This document shows, in pieces, positions 59,263 through 64,000 of a stretch of 64,000 nt of DNA. Source of the stretch: UBA1765 sp045629945 (GTDB lineage: Bacteria; Fibrobacterota; Fibrobacteria; Fibrobacterales; Fibrobacteraceae); contig JAZQSE010000005.1 in assembly GCA_045629945.1 (NCBI GenBank), positions 7,781 to 71,780 on the forward strand, given 5' to 3'. Both the position numbers and the translations under genes were made by a program. The notes under the pieces were generated by a model. That model was not told the origin of the DNA. It did not search any database and saw only the letters and a program-made list of their open reading frames with translations. Position 1 is the first letter of the stretch, and each line of letters opens with the position of its first letter.

Positions 59263-60414
59263 CTATTGTCTGATTGCAAAGAAAATAACCATGCTTATAA
59301 TCAAAGCAAACAATGAAATCAAATGCATGCGCCAGACAATTTTTGAATTAAGTAATGGCTTTGATGCATAGCGACCTTCCCATTTCTTTTGGTAATGGTG
59401 GTGAAGCGGAGCGCAAAGGAAAAGTCGTTTCCCTGTACCAGAAACTTTTTTTGTGACTTTAAACCAACCAATCTGGAACAATACAGAAAACGCTTCAAGA
59501 ATAATAATGATGCAAACGAGAGGTAAGAAAAGCCCGGCCTGCACTAAAATAAACATAATCCCAATAGCAGCCCCAAAACCAACAGAGCCTGAGTCTCCCA
59601 TATAAATTTCTGCTGGCGGACTATTAAACCACAAGTAAGCAAGTAAAGCTCCTGCAATACTCATTGCAAGTGGGAAAAGTTCATCGCAGCCAGGTAAAAA
59701 TGGAACATGTAAGTAAGAACTAAAAATAAAGTTTCCGCCAATGTAGGCAACAGCCCCAACGAAAATCATACTTGTAATGATTGGAACAGAAACAAGGCTG
59801 TCTAGTCCATCAGTAAAGTTTGTACCATTGGCAGTTGCTGCAATAACAAAAGTCATAAAGCCAATAAAAGCCCAGTTAGGTAAATGTATTTGGAATACAG
59901 AAATTGGAAAAAATGGAACTGTTAAATCACCTTTTAATTCAGGGATAAACTTGTAGCAAAAAATAGCGACAATAAAACTGATTAAAAAGTAAAGCCCTAA
60001 GCGAAGAGAACTTGAAATACCATCAGCTTTATCCATGTAATCGGCCGCTTTTAATTTACCAAGAGCAACAAGACGCTTTGCTCTGACTTTTGCAATATCA
60101 TCTACAGCACCGACAGCAGAAAAAAGAAAAAGAACCATCAGTGTAGAAATAGTGTAACCATTCATTTGGCAGACAAGAATAGAAACGATTTCTACAATGA
60201 TAACTAGTAAAGCGCCACCCATAATTGGTGGGGATTTAACGCCACCACTTTTATCAAAATCAGAAGTAGCATCCAATCGCTGGAGTAAGCGAATGTATTT
60301 AGGCATTAAAAAAAACACAAGTCCTGCAGATAAAAGCATTGCAATACCTGCTCGGAAAAGACGACCGTCAAACAAATCTAAGCCAGTAAAATGATAAAGC
60401 CATTGAAAAAGCAT
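59263..60414 (-). CDS. mraY: MraY translocase I
   Basis: MraY transfers phospho-MurNAc-pentapeptide to undecaprenyl phosphate, giving lipid I. The 383-residue protein has about ten membrane helices and the motifs SPPIMGG, VGAVDDIAK, NGTNFTDGLDSL, YMGDSGSVGFG and CAPLHHHYQKK. It is normally inside the dcw cluster but here lies 7 kb beyond ftsZ on the other strand, leading an operon with the UDP-sugar pyrophosphorylase (8-base gap). Confidence 0.94.
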   Translation of the reverse strand: MLFQWLYHFTGLDLFDGRLFRAGIAMLLSAGLVFFLMPKYIRLLQRLDATSDFDKSGGVKSPPIMGGALLVIIVEIVSILVCQMNGYTISTLMVLFLFSAVGAVDDIAKVRAKRLVALGKLKAADYMDKADGISSSLRLGLYFLISFIVAIFCYKFIPELKGDLTVPFFPISVFQIHLPNWAFIGFMTFVIAATANGTNFTDGLDSLVSVPIITSMIFVGAVAYIGGNFIFSSYLHVPFLPGCDELFPLAMSIAGALLAYLWFNSPPAEIYMGDSGSVGFGAAIGIMFILVQAGLFLPLVCIIIILEAFSVLFQIGWFKVTKKVSGTGKRLFLCAPLHHHYQKKWEGRYASKPLLNSKIVWRMHLISLFALIISMVIFFAIRQ

Positions 60415-60511
60415 AATCTATTAAAAAGGGTTGTAAAAAAACTCCTTATAAAGTTAGCAAAACGAAAATAAACATTGGGTTAAAGGAATCTATTTTCTAC
60501 ATTGGAATGTT

Positions 60512-62032
60512 ATGAAAAAGAATGGGGCATTATTTGTTTTTGTGTTCCTTGTATCCACTCTTTTTGCAAGAGATGGATTTTTCTCCTTGCGCACCGATTT
60601 AAACTTAGGTTTTAATGGCGGGCCGACGGCTAGTTACTTTGCAGCTGACACAATAGACCGTTTTGGCAGTAACTGGCGAGCGCTACAAATTCCTTTAGAA
60701 ACGGCTCGTAATTATGAAGAATCTATTTCGCCATTTTTTGCGCTAACTTTTGGGGCTGGGTATAAAAATTTTTCTATGTGGATAGAAGCTCCTCTGCGAA
60801 AAGATTTAGAAGCGTGGTATGATTCTGATTTAAAAACCAATTTTACCATAAAGCCTTCTGAATTAGACATAAATGTTCCGACAAAAGCCTATGCTCGTTT
60901 AGACAACAAACTTGGTTTTATTCAAGTCGGTCGTTTTAAGCCAGAAGTCGGGCCATCAGAAAATACACTGACTATAGGTGGAGCTCCGCATCATGATGCC
61001 ATTTGGTGGAAATTTTCTCCTTCAATTTTCCGTTATGATTTTATGTTGATTTCTTTAAACGCCTGGCTACACGGTGATGTCATAGATAAAACAACTGGTT
61101 GTCCAAAACCAGGTACAGAAGCTTTTGCACAAAAATGCCCGGACAAAAATAAACAAGCCAGCAATCAACGAGACAGAGTCTATGATGAAAATTACAAGAA
61201 TCTAGTTTATCATAAAATGGGAATAGATTTAGATTTCCTTTGGTTCTCTTTAACAGAAATGAGCATGATTGGAGGAAAAGCTTTAGAATTCCGTTCGTTT
61301 AATCCATTTATGTTCTTGCATAACAATTTTGCAGGTGGCTACACCAAAGCAAGCACAACATTTGAAATAGGAGCAAGGCCAGCCAAAGGCTCTGAATTTT
61401 ACGGACAAATTAACATTGAAGATTTAAAAAGTCCTGTTGGCGAAAAAGGTGGCGCGTCAAACAGAATGATGTTAAGTTACATGGTTGGTTATTCTCAAAC
61501 AATAGAAACCGCTCGGATTGGTACATTTAAATATCAATTTGATGTCGTCTTAACAGACCCTGTTTACAATCATGGGCGTTTACCTTTACTCGCTTATACA
61601 AGCAGGCAAATGTATCGTAGCAATTACCGCGACCAATCAGACAAAGATTTTGCCGACATGTACTATGTCGATTATCCAATTGGCTATCGTCGAGGCCCGG
61701 ATGCTTTAGATTTATGGTTTACAGCATCTTGGCAATATGGTTTAAATCTTATCGAATTAGAACTAGCTTATTTACAACAAGGCGACAAAGAACTTTATGA
61801 TTCTTATGAATCAGCAATGGAAGCAGACGAAGTTCTTTCTGGAATTGTTGAAACACAATGGCTCATGAATCTTCTTTACAACAGACAAATATTTTCATTC
61901 TTAAATATTTATCTTGGCGGTGGCATGCGTTATGTAGAAAACCATGACCATATAAAAAATAAAAACGACACTGATTTCTGGTTACGTTCTGGTGTCTCCC
62001 TTTCGTTTGAATTCCTTTTCGGGAAAAAGTAG
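60512..62032 (+). CDS. Outer-membrane beta-barrel protein
   Basis: A 506-residue exported protein with signal peptide (residues 1-19, ending LFAR). Alternating aromatic strands throughout and a C-terminal strand ending in aromatic residues (LSFEFLFGKK) indicate an outer-membrane barrel. Patterns such as NKLGFIQVGRFKPEVGPSENTLTIGG and EMSMIGGKALEFRSFNPFMFLHN recall Wzi-like capsule-assembly or porin-like proteins, but I cannot assign a family with certainty. A Cys pair in TTGCPKPGTEAFAQKCPDK lies in a long loop. It ends 4 bases from the convergent mutY. Confidence 0.68.
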   Translation: MKKNGALFVFVFLVSTLFARDGFFSLRTDLNLGFNGGPTASYFAADTIDRFGSNWRALQIPLETARNYEESISPFFALTFGAGYKNFSMWIEAPLRKDLEAWYDSDLKTNFTIKPSELDINVPTKAYARLDNKLGFIQVGRFKPEVGPSENTLTIGGAPHHDAIWWKFSPSIFRYDFMLISLNAWLHGDVIDKTTGCPKPGTEAFAQKCPDKNKQASNQRDRVYDENYKNLVYHKMGIDLDFLWFSLTEMSMIGGKALEFRSFNPFMFLHNNFAGGYTKASTTFEIGARPAKGSEFYGQINIEDLKSPVGEKGGASNRMMLSYMVGYSQTIETARIGTFKYQFDVVLTDPVYNHGRLPLLAYTSRQMYRSNYRDQSDKDFADMYYVDYPIGYRRGPDALDLWFTASWQYGLNLIELELAYLQQGDKELYDSYESAMEADEVLSGIVETQWLMNLLYNRQIFSFLNIYLGGGMRYVENHDHIKNKNDTDFWLRSGVSLSFEFLFGKK

Positions 62033-62036
62033 CCTA

Positions 62037-63074
62037 TTAAATTTTCAATGCATTTAAAACTTTCTTGCAAAGGCTAGAAGGTAAATCTTTAAGTTCCTTC
62101 TTAGAAATCCAAGAACTATTTGTCGGAGCATTCTGAGAAACATTCAAAAAAAGTGTTCGCATAGAAATTTTATAATGCGTAATAGAATGGTTTATATCTT
62201 TCCCATAAAAGAAATCAGCAATTTCTAAATCATTCAAAAATGTTTCTACTTTCGCAGGAATACCTCTCGCTTCAGTTTGTCCAATCGGAAAATGAGGAAA
62301 AACTTTTTGATTCTTTAAAAAGAACTCCGAATTCTCTGTAATAAAAAATTTCTCATCAGCAGATTTGGCCACAAAAATAACGCCATACCAAGGCTTATAA
62401 GCTCTCTCTCTTTTCGGCGGAAAATTCTCTATTAAATTATTCTGAAAAGCCAAACATTTACTCTTAAGCGGGCATTTTTCACACGCAGAATTTTTGGCTT
62501 TACAAACATTTCTCCCAAGTTCCATCAACGCTTCATTTTTAAGAAACGCCTTTTCTCCACAAGCCACAAGCCTTGCTTTATCCCAATAAATCTCTTTATG
62601 AATTGCAGAATCAGGCAAAAAATCAAACGCATAAAAACGCGAAAAAATCCGAATCAAATTCCCATCTAAAATCGCTTCATTCTTATGAAAAGCTAGGCTC
62701 AAAATAGCGCCCGCCGTATAAGCCCCAATACCAGGCAAAGCCTCTAATTCTTCACGAGAATCTGGCATTTGTGGCGCAACAATCTTAGCCGTTTTAAGAA
62801 TATTTTTGGCACGATTATAATAGCCCAAACCTTGCCAAAACTTAAAAACCTCAGCCTCGTTTGCTTTAGCCAAAGAATTCAAATCAGGAAATCGTTTCAT
62901 CCATCGCACAAAGTAATCCTTCACCGTCGCCACTTGCGTCTGTTGAAGCATCGTTTCGCTAATCCAAACCGCATAAGGGTCACGCTTCTTTTCCAACAAA
63001 CGCGGCCTCCACGGGAGACTTTCCGCATTCTCACAAAACCATTTCTGCAATTTGTTCAGGATAACCTTGTCCAT
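62037..63074 (-). CDS. mutY: A/G-specific adenine glycosylase
   Basis: MutY removes adenine mispaired with 8-oxoguanine. Catalytic Glu is in SETMLQQTQV, the helix-hairpin-helix is LEALPGIGAYTAGAI, the Asp is in ILDGNLIRIFSR and the 4Fe-4S ligands are Cys-x6-Cys-x2-Cys-x5-Cys in CKAKNSACEKCPLKSKC. The C-terminal NUDIX-like 8-oxoG-recognition domain is present but short. Length 345 is typical. Confidence 0.94.
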   Translation of the reverse strand: MDKVILNKLQKWFCENAESLPWRPRLLEKKRDPYAVWISETMLQQTQVATVKDYFVRWMKRFPDLNSLAKANEAEVFKFWQGLGYYNRAKNILKTAKIVAPQMPDSREELEALPGIGAYTAGAILSLAFHKNEAILDGNLIRIFSRFYAFDFLPDSAIHKEIYWDKARLVACGEKAFLKNEALMELGRNVCKAKNSACEKCPLKSKCLAFQNNLIENFPPKRERAYKPWYGVIFVAKSADEKFFITENSEFFLKNQKVFPHFPIGQTEARGIPAKVETFLNDLEIADFFYGKDINHSITHYKISMRTLFLNVSQNAPTNSSWISKKELKDLPSSLCKKVLNALKI

Positions 63075-63385
63075 AAGAAATTAAAATATATCAAAAAAAT
63101 CTCATTCAAATTTAAACTCATAAAAGCCCCAAAAAGGAAAGGGCATTTCGGCTAACGCCGCCGCGCCTTTAGCGTTATCTCGTGCCTTTGAATCAAACGT
63201 CTTTATAACTAGTTCGGCACTCGTCCGTTCAGCCTCGTGGCAAGCCCCGAGTCCGACCCCATTCGGGCTAAAGTCGCTAATGCAATTGCTCTCATGTCAA
63301 ACGCATTCTGACTTGTCATGGCGAGAGGCCTTGTGCCTCGGGGTCATCTGTTAGCAAGTTGTCATCGCGAACGCAGTGTGGCGAT
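63075..63385. repeat. Gene-free stretch with palindromic repeat debris
   Basis: No gene is supported. The sequence is more GC-rich than its surroundings and holds short inverted segments (GGCTAACGCC near 63149, GCCTCGTGGC near 63233, GAGGCCTTGTGCCTC near 63325) and TGTCATGGCGAGAGG, a variant of the GTCATTGCGAG core seen at 1-520. These look like decayed copies of dispersed repeats. Confidence 0.55.
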
Positions 63386-63535
63386 CTTGGCTTTTGTCAT
63401 TACGAGCGTAGCGAAGTAATCCAAAAACAAGTGTTGCTTGCAAAGAGATTGCTTCCACCACGCCACAAATGTGGCTCGTGGCAGGCTCACATTTAGGCTT
63501 CGCGGAAAAATCTTTTCACTCCATCGCAATGACAA
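63386..63535 (-). repeat. Repeat copy, inverted partner of 199-351
   Basis: The minus strand here matches 199-351 with a few substitutions and small indels, including the CCACGAGCCACATTTGTGGC block. It continues on the plus strand with further GTCATGGCGAATG/GTCATGTC variants to about 63650. Confidence 0.85.
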
Positions 63536-63681
63536 GTTCAGGGTTGTCATGGCGAATGAAATGAAGCCATCTAATAACAAGTTGTCATGTCAAACGCAGT
63601 CTGACTTGTCATGGGGAGGAGTCTTTTAAGACGACGCGGCTATCTCTAACTTGTCGACAAGTCCCTGCAATCAAAGACATC

Positions 63682-63705
63682 AAAAAACTCCTGCTTCAGC
63701 AGGAG
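63682..63705 (-). terminator. Terminator of the Rpn-family gene
   Basis: CTCCTGC (63688-63694) and GCAGGAG (63699-63705) form a 7-bp stem with a 4-base loop; on the minus strand six T follow (63682-63687). Confidence 0.8.
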
Positions 63706-63723
63706 ATAAAATCAAATTAAAAC

Positions 63724-64000
63724 TTATAACTCTAGAATTTCCTCTTCAGATAATCCAGAAATAATCCTGATTTTATCAATAGGAATTCCTTCTACAAGCA
63801 TCGCTTTTGCCATTTCACGGGCTTTATCGAAAGCACCATCCAAAAAGCCTTTAGCTTCTCCTTCAAGGAACCATTCTTCACGTTCGGCTTCAGCGATAGA
63901 AGTGTAGCCTTTGTTTTCTAAAACTTCTAAAGAGTCCATAATGGTTTCCTTTTCTTGTTGTGGTAGGGTTTCTCGTAAATATACCAAAATTTCTTCTAAA
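63724..64000 (-). CDS. Rpn-family nuclease/putative transposase, C-terminal part (cut by window edge)
   Basis: The frame is open to the edge of the window, so only the last 91 residues are seen. The repeated acidic/basic helix EREEWFLEGEAKGFLDGAFDKAREMAKAMLVEGIPIDKIRIISGLSEEEI is typical of the C-terminus of Rpn (PD-(D/E)XK) recombination-promoting nucleases, which occur in many copies in Fibrobacter-like genomes. The catalytic domain lies outside the window. A TTG at 63987 could be taken for a start but is internal. Confidence 0.7.
   Translation of the reverse strand, partial: LEEILVYLRETLPQQEKETIMDSLEVLENKGYTSIAEAEREEWFLEGEAKGFLDGAFDKAREMAKAMLVEGIPIDKIRIISGLSEEEILEL

Overview
The window is an AT-rich chromosomal segment from a diderm (Gram-negative) bacterium. 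Supporting evidence is a LpxL-like acyltransferase, TolQ/TolR/TonB-type proteins, many lipoproteins with a clear lipobox, a PorV/PorQ-like outer-membrane protein and a secreted protein with a type IX-like C-terminal domain. The gene content (futalosine-pathway MqnE, agmatine deiminase plus N-carbamoylputrescine amidase, a DUF4434 protein, an Rpn-type nuclease fragment) and the division-cluster layout fit Fibrobacterota (Fibrobacter or a low-GC relative). The phylum assignment is an inference; no marker such as 16S rRNA is present.

Layout. 1-520 and 63075-63720 hold dispersed REP/MITE-like repeats, one of which occurs as an inverted pair at the two ends of the window. 519-7651 (minus) is lexA, a DedA protein and a five-gene set of envelope proteins (three Ig-like lipoproteins and two PEGA/two-helix proteins). 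7698-10003 (plus) is xseB, an OppF-type ATPase and a 23S-rRNA-methyltransferase-like gene. 10108-14699 (plus) is a TolQ-TolR-TonB module embedded among four lipoproteins. A small unrecognised structured RNA and tRNA-Gln follow, then rplY, dinB, a Xer-type recombinase, a PorV/PorQ-like protein, a short UvrA paralogue, YihY, MqnE, a PHP phosphoesterase, RNase HI and agmatine catabolism (aguA, aguB). 27304-34734 is an accessory cell-surface glycan region (two glycosyltransferases, a sulfatase/LtaS-like protein, a Gfo/Idh oxidoreductase, an ATP-grasp ligase and a WecE-type sugar aminotransferase). 34993-38034 encodes a HIRAN-like protein and the DUF4434 secreted protein.

38265-51966 is a tightly overlapping division/cell-wall operon: mraZ, rsmH, ftsL, ftsI, murE, murF, ftsW, murG, murC, ftsQ, ftsA, ftsZ. 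It lacks mraY and murD. mraY lies instead at 59263-60414 in a minus-strand operon with a UDP-sugar pyrophosphorylase, a LpxL-like acyltransferase and an Smr protein. In between are a TIGR01212-type radical SAM protein, tRNA-Arg, a MetH without its activation domain, and a 192-194 bp tandem repeat array that reuses the 3' end of tRNA-Pro. The window closes with an outer-membrane barrel protein, mutY, repeats and the C-terminal end of an Rpn-family nuclease.

Three observations stand out as possibly undescribed: (1) the tRNA-Pro-derived tandem array, in which each unit carries a direct copy of the tRNA 3' end, an inverted T-arm copy and a terminator; (2) an 82-nt RNA at 14786-14867 with its own promoter and terminator that matches no family I know; (3) a repeated arrangement in which the first gene of a transcript has a -10-like TATWWT box only 5-8 nt before its ATG and no Shine-Dalgarno, implying widespread leaderless transcription, whereas operon-internal genes often have a Shine-Dalgarno.
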